From Chitinophagaceae bacterium (GTDB lineage Bacteria; Bacteroidota; Bacteroidia; Chitinophagales; Chitinophagaceae), in assembly GCA_947459295.1 (NCBI GenBank), contig CANHCY010000019.1, positions 1 to 33,508 of the forward strand: a stretch of DNA of 33,508 bases. The letters run 5' to 3'. Below the pieces are notes generated by a model that searched no databases, was not told where the DNA came from, and saw only the letters and a list, made by a program, of their open reading frames with translations. How positions within the stretch are numbered: position 1 is the stretch's first letter; every line of letters starts with the position of its first letter. A program made the position numbers and the translations under genes. Below, piece after piece: positions 16,708-25,576 of the stretch.

Positions 16708-18090
16708 TTAAAAACCATAGGTGTCTACTAGATATATAAGGCCAGCTATATTCACAGCACCAAGTAGTAACTCGCGCTTATTGACGTTTTCGAAAACGTC
16801 GGAACGCGCATGATGCACATCAAAATAACGCTGCGAATCTGGTAAAAATCCGCAAAGGGGTGTATTAAAATTTCTATTTAAGGGTCCAATATCTGCACCA
16901 CCACCAGCGTCATCCATACTTGTGGTTCCATAAGGTTTTAAAAGCGGTAACCAACGTTTTGCTGCTTCAACTTTTTCTGGTGCAGCTGTAAAACTAAAGC
17001 CTCTTGGTGTAAAGCCCCCTTCATCACTCTCTAAAGCAAAAATGTGCTTTTCCTTTTTTTCTTTTGCAGCAGCAGCATAAGCAGTCCCGCCTCTTAATCC
17101 GTTTTCTTCATTGGCAAATAATACAAAACGAATAGTGCGCTTTGGTTGATATCCTAGAGCTAAAAAGGCACGCATCACTTCCATGGTATGCACCACACCT
17201 GCGCCATCATCATGTGCGCCTTCATTCACATCCCAACTATCTAGATGTCCGCCAAGTGTAATTATTTCATCAGGAAATTGCGATCCTTTTATTTCGGCGA
17301 TAATATTATGCCCTGTTGTGTCTGGTAAAAATTGACCGTGTGTTGCCATCTTAATTTTTACAGTACTTGATTGTTTAGCAAGTGACCATAAATAATCGGC
17401 GTCGCGAGGACCCACTGCCTGAGCAGGAATTTTTGGAAAAGAATCATTATAAGCCATCCCACCTGTGTGCGGATCATTAGCAGTAGAACTGGTGAGCGAA
17501 CGGATAATACAACCTACCGCTCCATATTTTGCTGCTTGGCTAGCGCCGTTTCTTCTATATTGTCCAGCTTTACCATAGGCTTCAAATGTTTTTACAATGG
17601 TAACGTCAAAACTATTATTGAAATAAACAATTTTGCCTTTTACTTCATCTTTTCGTTTTTCTAACTCCTCAAAATTTTGTACAGCAAGTAGCGTAGCTTC
17701 CACTTTTTTCCCATCGCCAAGTGAATTTCCAAGCGCTAATACATCTAATGCTTTTGCTTGTTTTTTGCCATCAATATGCGTGATTTTAGCAAAATCACCT
17801 GCACCACGCACCCATCTTGGCACCATACAAGCTTGTTTACTTACTGCTGGTGCACCAAGTTGCTCAAAAGTATTAACGCCCCAAGCTTCTGCCTTATACA
17901 TGGCAGGAGAACCTGCTATCCTACCTCCTACATTTTTGGTTAACTCATATAATAAATCGTACGCCTTACCATTTGTAAGAATCTCATCTGATAACTTTTT
18001 AATGAATACGGCGTCTGCGTTAGTAGACTCACTGGTTTGGCTAAACCCAAAAAAAGGCGCTAATAAAACGAGGATAATGATCTTTTTCAT
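16708..18090 (-). CDS. Secreted M28-family zinc aminopeptidase with PA domain
   Basis: Extracytoplasmic metallopeptidase resembling carboxypeptidase Q/aminopeptidase. The 460-residue protein has a signal peptide (MKKIIILVLLAPFFGFSQ), a protease-associated insert (about 120-240, around GKIVYFNNSFD) and an M28 catalytic domain with TLGGHLDSWDV, GAHDDGAGV, FANEENGLRGG (catalytic Glu), ALESDEGG and VHHARSDVF supplying the two-zinc site. Length fits. The ATG at 18090 is preferred over a TTG nine bases upstream, because a -7-like box TAACTTGA (18096-18103) overlaps that TTG, leaving only about five bases before the ATG. Substrate is not predictable. Confidence 0.92.
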   Translation of the reverse strand: MKKIIILVLLAPFFGFSQTSESTNADAVFIKKLSDEILTNGKAYDLLYELTKNVGGRIAGSPAMYKAEAWGVNTFEQLGAPAVSKQACMVPRWVRGAGDFAKITHIDGKKQAKALDVLALGNSLGDGKKVEATLLAVQNFEELEKRKDEVKGKIVYFNNSFDVTIVKTFEAYGKAGQYRRNGASQAAKYGAVGCIIRSLTSSTANDPHTGGMAYNDSFPKIPAQAVGPRDADYLWSLAKQSSTVKIKMATHGQFLPDTTGHNIIAEIKGSQFPDEIITLGGHLDSWDVNEGAHDDGAGVVHTMEVMRAFLALGYQPKRTIRFVLFANEENGLRGGTAYAAAAKEKKEKHIFALESDEGGFTPRGFSFTAAPEKVEAAKRWLPLLKPYGTTSMDDAGGGADIGPLNRNFNTPLCGFLPDSQRYFDVHHARSDVFENVNKRELLLGAVNIAGLIYLVDTYGF

Positions 18091-18211
18091 AGGCCTCAAG
18101 TTAACAATTTCTAGGAATCTGAACCCCTGGGTAGCTATTAAATAAACAGAATGCCAAAATAATTGTTACTTGCATAGGAAATGGTCAGTTTTAGAGCCCA
18201 TTAAACATAAT

Positions 18212-19339
18212 ATGCGTATAGGGATTGTTTGTTACCCCACTTTTGGTGGAAGCGGTGTTTTGGCCACCGAACTTGGAAAAGCCTTGGCCGATAAAGGACA
18301 TCAGGTACATTTTATTACTTACCAACAACCCGTAAGACTCAATGAGTTTAACGCTAATATTTTTTACCATGAAGTAAGGGTTCCTACCTATCCACTTTTT
18401 GATTACCCCCCTTATGAGGTAGCACTTGCTTCTGCCATGGTAGATGTAATTATTAATCACGACCTAGATTTATTGCACGTACACTATGCGATACCGCACG
18501 CATCTGCTGCTTATATGGCCAAGCAAATTGTAAAACAAAAAATAAATAGAGATATACCTGTTATCACAACATTACACGGCACAGATATTACCTTAGTTGG
18601 AAGAGACAAAACCTACGAGCCCGTTGTTACTTTTTCTATCAATGAAAGTGATGCCATTACAGCCGTGTCTAATAACCTAAGAGACATTACCTACCAAACA
18701 TTTAAAATCACAAAAGAAATTGAAGTGATTTATAATTTTGTAGACGTAGGGCGTTTTGACAAAAAACCAAGTGAAGCATTTAAAAAAGTAATTGCCCCTA
18801 ACAACGAAAAAATAATTACGCACGCATCTAATTTTAGAAAAGTAAAAAGAGTAGATGACGTGGTACACATATTTGCAAATATCATTAAAGAAGTGCCTGC
18901 CAAATTATTAATGGTGGGCGATGGCCCTGAACGCCACGCTACAGAAGAGTTAGCGCGTAATTTAGGCATTGAAGAACAGGTTCGTTTTTTAGGCAAGCAA
19001 GAACAAATTGAAGATATTTTAGCAGTCACTGATGTATTTTTACTCCCTTCCGAATATGAAAGTTTTGGTTTAGCGGCACTAGAAGCTATGGCAGCCCGCG
19101 CTGTTGTAATTAGTTCAGATGCTGGAGGTTTACATGAAATTAATATTCAGGGTGAGACCGGCTATATGGCACCAGTAGGAGACGTTGCAGCCATGAGTGG
19201 TTATGCTATTGGTCTTTTGTCAGACGAAAACAAACTCATGCAAATGAAACAAGCCGCTTATGAGCAGGCTTGTTTATTTGATATCAGTAAAATTATTCCG
19301 GTGTACGAAAAATTATACAGCCGTTTTTGCAGAATGTAA
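18212..19339 (+). CDS. bshA: N-acetyl-alpha-D-glucosaminyl L-malate synthase BshA
   Basis: First enzyme of bacillithiol synthesis; joins GlcNAc from UDP-GlcNAc to L-malate. The 375-residue GT4 glycosyltransferase reads MRIGIVCYPTFGGSGVLATELG at the start, HVHYAIPHA and TTLHGTDITLVG in the N-domain, and the GT4 donor site with LPSEYESFGLAALEAMA (EX7E) near residue 285. All are BshA hallmarks. The frame is open upstream to 18170, but family alignment starts at the ATG at 18212. It is convergent with the M3 peptidase gene, with four bases between stops. BshB and BshC are not in this window. Confidence 0.93.
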   Translation: MRIGIVCYPTFGGSGVLATELGKALADKGHQVHFITYQQPVRLNEFNANIFYHEVRVPTYPLFDYPPYEVALASAMVDVIINHDLDLLHVHYAIPHASAAYMAKQIVKQKINRDIPVITTLHGTDITLVGRDKTYEPVVTFSINESDAITAVSNNLRDITYQTFKITKEIEVIYNFVDVGRFDKKPSEAFKKVIAPNNEKIITHASNFRKVKRVDDVVHIFANIIKEVPAKLLMVGDGPERHATEELARNLGIEEQVRFLGKQEQIEDILAVTDVFLLPSEYESFGLAALEAMAARAVVISSDAGGLHEINIQGETGYMAPVGDVAAMSGYAIGLLSDENKLMQMKQAAYEQACLFDISKIIPVYEKLYSRFCRM

Positions 19340-19350
19340 ATGATTACATT
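19333..19350. repeat. Inverted repeat containing both convergent stop codons
   Basis: AATGTAA (19333-19339), a four-base loop ATGA, and TTACATT (19344-19350) form a perfect 7-base inverted repeat. The bshA stop TAA is in the left arm and the stop of the opposite peptidase gene is in the right arm. There is no GC-rich stem or T-run, so it is at best a weak bidirectional terminator. Confidence 0.55.
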
Positions 19351-21059
19351 TCTTTAGCTGTAAACTCCATTAAGGTTTTAATATAATCTGGCGACAAATT
19401 AAACTCGAGGCCAGCCGCTTTATAGAGTTCAGGTAGTGTTTTTGTACCCCCTAACGATAAAGCGTTGATATAATTTTGAAGTGCTTGTTTTGGATTTTGC
19501 TGGTACTGCATCCAAAGCCCTATCGCACCTAGTTGCGCAATACCATATTCGATATAATAAAACGGAACTTCAAAAAGGTGTAACTGTCGCTGCCAGCCAA
19601 TTTCACGGTAGGCATCTAGTCCGGTATAATCGATACTGTTTGTAGAAAATTCTTTTAAAATAGATGTCCAAGTAGCCGTTCTTTCTGCTATGGTATGCGC
19701 AGGATTTTCATATACCCAGTGCTGGAACTTATCAATAATAGCAATCCAAGGGAATATGGTAATGGTTCTTTCTAATTGATGTTCACGTGCACGTTTTAAA
19801 TCGTCATCATTATCAAAAAAGGCCTGCCAGTGGTTCATAGAAAATAATTCCATAGCCATACTAGCTACTTCCGCGATTTCCATTGGATATTCTTTAAAAG
19901 CACTCAGCTCTAAATGATGGGCTAAAAAAGAATGCACGGCGTGACCACCTTCATGCACCATCGTTGTTACATCACTCATTTGTGAAGCAGCATTCATAAA
20001 AATAAATGGCGCGCCAGATTCTGCTAATGGACAGTTGTATCCACCCGGTGCTTTTCCTTTACGGCTCTCTAAATCAAAATGTTTGAGCTCATTCATTTTA
20101 CGAAGGCAAGCTGCAAAAAATGGATCTAACTGTTCAAAACATTTTACAGTTTTTTCATATAAATCTTGACCACTCGTAAAAGGCTTAAGCGGTAAAACCC
20201 CTGCTGGCTCTGCTTCTGTATCCCATGGCTTTAAAACATCAAGCCCTAATTTTTGTTTTTTATGCGCGTAAATTTTTTCGATAAGGGGAAGTACATGTAG
20301 TTTAACTGCTTCATGAAATTGAAAACAATCTTCTTTGGTATAATCAAACCTACCAAGTTCTACAAACTTGTAATCACGGTAATTTGCAAAGCCTGCATTG
20401 ACAGCTACTTGGTGTCTTTTTTGAATGAGGGACGAATACAAATCATGCATCGCATCTTTATCAACAAGTCTTCGATCCTGAATTTTTTTATACACCGATT
20501 CTCTGACAGCGCGGTCTTCATTTTCTAAAAATTTAGCCGCTTGCTGAAGCGTATATTCTTTGCCCTCTACTTCGATGGTCATTTTACCGGCAATCGTTCC
20601 GTACTGTTGTTGCATTACACTCAACTCGGCTTGCAGTGGAATATTGGCATCTCTAAATAATTCAATATTTTTTTTGACAGACCTGATATACGTATAGTAA
20701 CTGTCTTTATCCAGCGAAGCAGTAAAAGGGCAATCAATAAATTTTTTATTGAGTTGATCCGCAAATGGCTGCATTTTTGGCTGAATTTCGAGGCAAAAAT
20801 AATTGAAGGCTTCTTCAAGTGCCGGGTTGGTGGTATCGCAGGTCATTTTGATTTGTCTCCAACAAGCGTCTTCACTAATAACCGCTTCCACTTCACTCAT
20901 GTCTTTTAACCACTGCTCTAAATCTTCTAAAGAACCAAGAGGCCTGTCCACGAGTTCTTTAAAAAACGGCTCTAGGCTTTCCCAGTTAGTCAGCTCAAAG
21001 CCAACAGGCATATAGGTACGTGGTATTTTTTGGATATCGGCACTTAAAGTCATAATCAT
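19344..21059 (-). CDS. M3-family oligoendopeptidase
   Basis: Zinc endopeptidase that cleaves short peptides in the cytoplasm. The HEXXH motif is in TTMVHEGGHAVHSF, with the third ligand Glu in the following helix (EIAEVASMAMELFS). About 571 residues from the ATG at 21059, as expected for the oligoendopeptidase F-like group. The frame is open 39 bases further to 21098, but an exact -7 promoter box (TACTTTTG, reverse strand, 21073-21080) lies in that extension, so the start must be at 21059 or the next ATG at 21053 (MTLSADIQKIPR). Divergent from mutL with overlapping promoter regions. No signal peptide. Confidence 0.92.
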   Translation of the reverse strand: MIMTLSADIQKIPRTYMPVGFELTNWESLEPFFKELVDRPLGSLEDLEQWLKDMSEVEAVISEDACWRQIKMTCDTTNPALEEAFNYFCLEIQPKMQPFADQLNKKFIDCPFTASLDKDSYYTYIRSVKKNIELFRDANIPLQAELSVMQQQYGTIAGKMTIEVEGKEYTLQQAAKFLENEDRAVRESVYKKIQDRRLVDKDAMHDLYSSLIQKRHQVAVNAGFANYRDYKFVELGRFDYTKEDCFQFHEAVKLHVLPLIEKIYAHKKQKLGLDVLKPWDTEAEPAGVLPLKPFTSGQDLYEKTVKCFEQLDPFFAACLRKMNELKHFDLESRKGKAPGGYNCPLAESGAPFIFMNAASQMSDVTTMVHEGGHAVHSFLAHHLELSAFKEYPMEIAEVASMAMELFSMNHWQAFFDNDDDLKRAREHQLERTITIFPWIAIIDKFQHWVYENPAHTIAERTATWTSILKEFSTNSIDYTGLDAYREIGWQRQLHLFEVPFYYIEYGIAQLGAIGLWMQYQQNPKQALQNYINALSLGGTKTLPELYKAAGLEFNLSPDYIKTLMEFTAKEM

Positions 21060-21072
21060 TAGGTTTGAGGCA

Positions 21073-21080
21073 CAAAAGTA
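21073..21080 (-). promoter_or_regulatory. Promoter -7 box of M3 peptidase gene
   Basis: The reverse strand reads TACTTTTG, an exact TAnnTTTG match, 13 bases before the ATG at 21059. A TTG lies about 15 bases upstream, shorter than ideal. Confidence 0.5.
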
Positions 21081-21111
21081 GCTGCTAAATTGTTTCAAAA
21101 ATGGTAAAAGT

Positions 21112-21143
21112 TTGCAAAGCTGCCCCTCTTTATGCTATTTTTG
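21112..21143 (+). promoter_or_regulatory. Promoter of mutL
   Basis: TTG at 21112-21114 in GTTTGC, a 21-base spacer, and TATTTTTG at 21136-21143 (exact TAnnTTTG). The box lies just downstream of an in-frame ATG at 21132, which therefore cannot be the translation start of this transcript; the TTG at 21168 can. Confidence 0.6.
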
Positions 21144-21167
21144 TCGACCCGTAAAAAACAGGACCCT

Positions 21168-22973
21168 TTGGCCAATATTATACATGTACTGCCCGATAAC
21201 ATCGCAAACCAGATAGCCGCTGGCGAGGTGATTCAGCGCCCTGCGAGTGCCGTTAAAGAGCTACTAGAGAATGCAGTAGACGCGGGGGCCAGTTCTATTC
21301 AACTGATTGTATCGGATGCTGGTAAAGCACTGATTCAAGTAATTGATAATGGTAAAGGGATGAGCCCATCAGATGCGGCCATCGCTTTTCAGCGCCATGC
21401 TACCAGTAAAATAAAAGCCATTGAAGATTTATTTGCCATAAAAACCATGGGGTTTAGAGGCGAAGCACTTGCTTCCATTGCCGCGGTTGCGCAGGTAACC
21501 ATCAAAACAAGAAGAGCCGAAGATGAATTAGGAACAGCTGTAGACATAGAAAATAGTGCCGTTCAAAAACAGGAAGCATGTAGTTGTCCGGTGGGCACAA
21601 ATATTTCGATGAAAAATTTATTTTTTAATGTGCCTGCTAGACGCAACTTTTTAAAAAGTAATGCCGCAGAGCTCAAGCATATTATTGATGAATTTATTAG
21701 AGTGGCCATGGCATATCCTGACCGCCTATTTACTTTAACAAGTAATGGTCAAGAAGTTTTTCATTTAGCGCCCGGAAATATTAAACAGCGCATTGTTCAA
21801 ATTTTAGGCAATACCTATACTTCAAAATTAGTGAGCGTTACCGAGCATACTGACTATATGAATATTTATGGTTTTATTGGAAAGCCCGAAACGGCCCGTA
21901 AAACCAGGGGTGATCAGTATTTTTTTGTCAATAACCGCTTTATAAAAAGCGCTTATTTAAACCACGCAGTGAACGCCGCATACGCCGATTTAATTCCTAA
22001 AGATTCTTTTCCAGGCTATGTGCTATTTATAGATCTTGATCCTTCTCAAGTAGACATTAACGTGCATCCGACTAAACAGGAAATTAAATTTGAGGACGAA
22101 AAAATAATGTACGCTTTTGTGGGTGCCGCTGTTAAACACGCGCTGGCACAATTTAGTGTAGCGCCTTCGTTAGATTTTAGCTTAAATGCAGACATACAAA
22201 GTTTAGACGCGGTCAACAAACCATTTACTTCTGAAAAAAAGGAAGCCACGGCTTCAAGCTCTTTGTACCAGACCTTTACACAAAAGCACCAAGCGCATTT
22301 TATTGAAAGAGAAAACAAAGGAAACTTAGGGCACTGGAAAGATTTTTATGAAATGCCTTCTAAAGGAGAAACCCTTACGCCAAAAAAACCAAGTTTAGAA
22401 ATTTTAGCAGACACCCCGTTTATCCAAATACACAAAACATATATTATCGCATCCACTAGTCATGGCTTTGTTCTTATACACCAGCAACTGGCGCATGAAA
22501 GAGTGGTGTATGATAAATTAGTGATTGCCGCACAAACGGCACAAGTGCCTACGCAAAAAAGTTTATTTCCGGTTACGCTTTCGTTGGGCGCTTCTGATAC
22601 AGCAATTTTAAGTGAACTACTTCCCGATTTACAACAAATTGGTTACCAAGTAGAACCCTTTGGAAACAATAGTTTTGTGGTACAAGGGATCCCTGCCGAC
22701 GTTGAACCAGGAAACGAAAAAAATGCCATTGAACTATTAATTGAACAATACAAACATTATAGTTCAGAAATTAATTTTAGCAGGCGCGAAAAAATTATCA
22801 GGTGTATGGCGCGTCAACAAGCCATTAAAACTGGCCAAACTTTAGGACAAAAAGAAATGCAAGCACTCATTGAATCTCTTTTTGCATGCACCACACCGGG
22901 CGTTACACCTTCAGGTAGCCCAACTTATATCGAATACAAAGAAGATTACTTAGACCAGCTTTTTGGAAAGTAG
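21168..22973 (+). CDS. mutL: DNA mismatch repair protein MutL
   Basis: Mismatch-repair matchmaker ATPase that links MutS recognition to strand incision. The N-terminal GHKL ATPase is intact: ELLENAVDAG (Glu31, Asn35), DNGKGM (Asp60), GFRGEALASI and a conserved second lobe with DVNVHPTKQEIKF. A variable linker (about 335-410) joins the C-terminal dimerisation domain. The start TTG at 21168 gives ANIIHVLPDNIANQIAAGEV after Met, the standard family start; the open frame to 21132 adds 12 unlike residues and overlaps the promoter. In the C-terminal domain the endonuclease motif DQHA(X)2E(X)4E is degenerate (HQQL-AH-E-RVVY-D, residues 438-449). About 601 residues. Confidence 0.94.
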   Translation: MANIIHVLPDNIANQIAAGEVIQRPASAVKELLENAVDAGASSIQLIVSDAGKALIQVIDNGKGMSPSDAAIAFQRHATSKIKAIEDLFAIKTMGFRGEALASIAAVAQVTIKTRRAEDELGTAVDIENSAVQKQEACSCPVGTNISMKNLFFNVPARRNFLKSNAAELKHIIDEFIRVAMAYPDRLFTLTSNGQEVFHLAPGNIKQRIVQILGNTYTSKLVSVTEHTDYMNIYGFIGKPETARKTRGDQYFFVNNRFIKSAYLNHAVNAAYADLIPKDSFPGYVLFIDLDPSQVDINVHPTKQEIKFEDEKIMYAFVGAAVKHALAQFSVAPSLDFSLNADIQSLDAVNKPFTSEKKEATASSSLYQTFTQKHQAHFIERENKGNLGHWKDFYEMPSKGETLTPKKPSLEILADTPFIQIHKTYIIASTSHGFVLIHQQLAHERVVYDKLVIAAQTAQVPTQKSLFPVTLSLGASDTAILSELLPDLQQIGYQVEPFGNNSFVVQGIPADVEPGNEKNAIELLIEQYKHYSSEINFSRREKIIRCMARQQAIKTGQTLGQKEMQALIESLFACTTPGVTPSGSPTYIEYKEDYLDQLFGK

Positions 22974-23000
22974 ACCGCAATAAATAATTGCAAATAAATC

Positions 23001-24347
23001 CTAGTTTTTATTGTACAATACTTGAATAAACTGTTCCACTGCTTTGCGTACCGCAGATGCAGTAGTGGTATGGTTATTTACAAGTACCGAAAATATTAGC
23101 GTCTTGCCTTTTTTAGTAACTAGGTACCCACTTAAAGCTACCTGCCCACTAAGGGTGCCTGTTTTAGCAAAGATTTTACCATTCAGGTTTTTATAATTAC
23201 TAGTAAGCGTTCCGCCTGCTTCGCCACCTGTAGGGAAAATGTTTTGAAGCCTTTCAAATGAATAAGAGTTATACATTTTATGCAGGATGCTGGTAAAATT
23301 TTCAGGCGTAAATAAATTATACCTACTTAAACCACTACCATCCACCCAAGATGGCTTTTGCGCTAAATCTGCTAAATCATTGGCTAGTAAATAAGCAATG
23401 GTTTTTTTATCATCAAAGCTTTGGTGCAACCCCTTTCCTACCATTAAAAGCGCCTGCTCTGCATAAAAATTATCGCTACGGTGCATGAGTGGCTTTAATA
23501 AAGAATCGATGGGACGCGAATAAATAGTAGTTGCTGTAGTAGGTACAGCTTTATCAGTAGCAGGATCAACCGCAATAACTTTTGCACCACCCATTGCTTC
23601 TGATAAAAGCGAAGCTTCGATTGTTAATGGAGCAGTTGTCCAATTAGAAGTACGGTAAGGAATTTCTTCAAACTTTGTTTTTGAAGTATCCGCTTGTACA
23701 AAAAACTGATTACCGGCCATTTGCCTAGATACGCCAAAACCCTTGTTGATATTGGCTTGTAATCCTTTGGTAGAATCCTTAAAAAACGAAGGCGTCACTG
23801 TTAATTGAGTACCGTTTTTTGTAAACCGTACCACATTACCATACATTGGAAAAGCAGAACGTGAAGGCATATAGGATGCATCATAATCATCCCAAGACCA
23901 ACCCTGACCAAATGGCTTAGCTTTAAAATTTGGCGTATGTAAATAAATTTTATCTGCACCATTTAAAACATTAAATAATGGATGTGAAGCATATTCTGGT
24001 TGTAAAAAAGTAGGATCACCAGTAGCATAAACATGCATACCAGTATCGGTAGCTACAATTTGTGCCGCAGCAACGCTATCACCTAAATATTTTAATGCAG
24101 CAAAACAGGTGACTATTTTTGTATTGCTAGCCGGTACAAAAAATTTATTGGACTGATAAGAAAATAAATTGCTGTTAGATGCCGGATCATACACATGTAT
24201 ACCAATATGAGCACCAGATAAATTACCAGCTTCAATAATATTTTTATTGGCTGCTTTTTGTAGTTTTTGTTGCACCGAACATGCACTAAATTGTAAAACT
24301 GCAAGTAGTAGTGCAAATAATTTACCGATACGACTCATCTTAATCAT
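23001..24347 (-). CDS. dacB: D-alanyl-D-alanine carboxypeptidase/endopeptidase, S13 (PBP4/DacB) family
   Basis: Penicillin-binding protein that trims peptidoglycan stem peptides or cuts cross-links in the periplasm. The three active-site motifs are present: Ser74-x-x-Lys77 in PASNTK, S-x-N in HRSDNFYAE, and KTG in FAKTGTLSG. About 448 residues. The N-terminus is a signal with a probable lipobox (LQFSAC, Cys23), so it is likely lipid-anchored. The ATG at 24345-24347 is used; another ATG three codons later is equally plausible. It follows the arginase-like gene by 30 bases on the same strand. A -7-like box TATATTTA lies at 24367-24374. It is convergent with mutL. Confidence 0.92.
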   Translation of the reverse strand: MIKMSRIGKLFALLLAVLQFSACSVQQKLQKAANKNIIEAGNLSGAHIGIHVYDPASNSNLFSYQSNKFFVPASNTKIVTCFAALKYLGDSVAAAQIVATDTGMHVYATGDPTFLQPEYASHPLFNVLNGADKIYLHTPNFKAKPFGQGWSWDDYDASYMPSRSAFPMYGNVVRFTKNGTQLTVTPSFFKDSTKGLQANINKGFGVSRQMAGNQFFVQADTSKTKFEEIPYRTSNWTTAPLTIEASLLSEAMGGAKVIAVDPATDKAVPTTATTIYSRPIDSLLKPLMHRSDNFYAEQALLMVGKGLHQSFDDKKTIAYLLANDLADLAQKPSWVDGSGLSRYNLFTPENFTSILHKMYNSYSFERLQNIFPTGGEAGGTLTSNYKNLNGKIFAKTGTLSGQVALSGYLVTKKGKTLIFSVLVNNHTTTASAVRKAVEQFIQVLYNKN

Positions 24348-24377
24348 GCATTGTTATTTTGTACTCTAAATATAAGA

Positions 24378-25520
24378 TTATAATCTTTCTACAGCGCGCA
24401 TCCACCGCTCCGGAATTTCATTTTTACCGGCATACAAATAATCTTTATGGCTGCAAGCCACAAATTCGCCGTCGTGTAATTGCATCCACCAGCGGCCTGT
24501 TCTTTTACTTTGCAAAAACACCGTTTGCACTTCTGCAAATGCCATTGTAAATTCATTGAACTCGTTTCGGTTGGCAAGTGACGCTTCTTGTTTGCCCCTA
24601 TTAACACCATCCATTACATACCATAACATATGTGCAATTTGCTTGGCAGTCATTTGATGAACGTCTTTTTCAGGCATGTAACCATATATACCAATGGTGT
24701 TACAAGTATGACTCATACCCGCATATTGCGTTAAGGTACAAGCTTCTTCACCATTAAATCCATTGGGTGATAATTGATTGGCAGGCGCATGTGCATGTTG
24801 TATCGCAGCAATATCAAATGAAAATAAATGTGAGTTACGGATAGCAGGTTCCATTTCAGAAATATCTTCTTTAACCTTTCCTAAACGGTAGCAATCAAAT
24901 CTAAATTTATCAATGGTTTCAAGCATTTGCGGATGCATAAAATAACTTTGAAACCCAATATGATTGTAGTGTTTTAAATGATTGGGCATACCTGTAAATA
25001 GTTCTACTAAAAAATTATCGGCAGGTAATACGCTCTCCATATCCATATCAATGCGCGCATCCACACACACAGCATCAATAATTTTATTTTCGTTTACATA
25101 AGACTGATACTGCGCCATGGTTACGTCATGCGAACCACCTAAAATCACAACTTTTTTTCCAATAGCCGTAAGTTCATTAATCACCATACGAAGCGCTGCA
25201 TAACTGTCTTGTAGGGTAGCGCCGCATTTAACGTTACCAATATCTGCTACCGATACTGCTGCATGCCAATGGTATAAATTATAGAATGCAAGTCTAATGG
25301 CATCTGGCGCATCAGTGCTGGTGTATTCAATGCCAGCACCCCGCATTTCACCACAACCTACTAAAACAATATCTGCATTTTCTAGATCTGGGAATGTTTG
25401 ATCGTATACTGAAATATGCGTTCCTAATTGTGTGTCTTTGAAGCCTTCATCCTGGGTTAATTGAGCAATATTAACGGGCTCCAGAAAATCAATCACAGAA
25501 TCTAAAGAGGAACTTGACAT
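24378..25520 (-). CDS. Arginase/formimidoylglutamase-fold protein with altered metal site
   Basis: A 380-residue member of the ureohydrolase (arginase/agmatinase/HutG) superfamily, of the Bacteroidota-type group often called formimidoylglutamase. It keeps ILGGSHDVT (128-132, with His131), Asp154 and Asp158 in VDARID, and Asp236 in SFDIAAI. The canonical motifs are DAHxD and SFDxD, so one ligand His is Arg156 and one ligand Asp is Ala238. That makes a normal binuclear Mn site unlikely. Conserved-looking C-terminal stretches are NGFNGEEACTLTQYAGMS and IAHMLWYVMDG. Function should be treated as unknown; it may be a pseudoenzyme. It lies 56 bases after the response-regulator gene and 30 before dacB. 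Confidence 0.8.
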   Translation of the reverse strand: MSSSSLDSVIDFLEPVNIAQLTQDEGFKDTQLGTHISVYDQTFPDLENADIVLVGCGEMRGAGIEYTSTDAPDAIRLAFYNLYHWHAAVSVADIGNVKCGATLQDSYAALRMVINELTAIGKKVVILGGSHDVTMAQYQSYVNENKIIDAVCVDARIDMDMESVLPADNFLVELFTGMPNHLKHYNHIGFQSYFMHPQMLETIDKFRFDCYRLGKVKEDISEMEPAIRNSHLFSFDIAAIQHAHAPANQLSPNGFNGEEACTLTQYAGMSHTCNTIGIYGYMPEKDVHQMTAKQIAHMLWYVMDGVNRGKQEASLANRNEFNEFTMAFAEVQTVFLQSKRTGRWWMQLHDGEFVACSHKDYLYAGKNEIPERWMRAVERL

Positions 25521-25576
25521 AGCTAGTTATTTGTGTCACTATAACGTGTAACCAGCCCTAAAATTGCGTCTAAACC

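Noticed and set aside
22978..22992. GCAAT-AAATA-ATTGC inverted repeat between mutL and dacB
   Set aside because: Only 5-base arms, AT-rich and no T-run; too weak to call a terminator.
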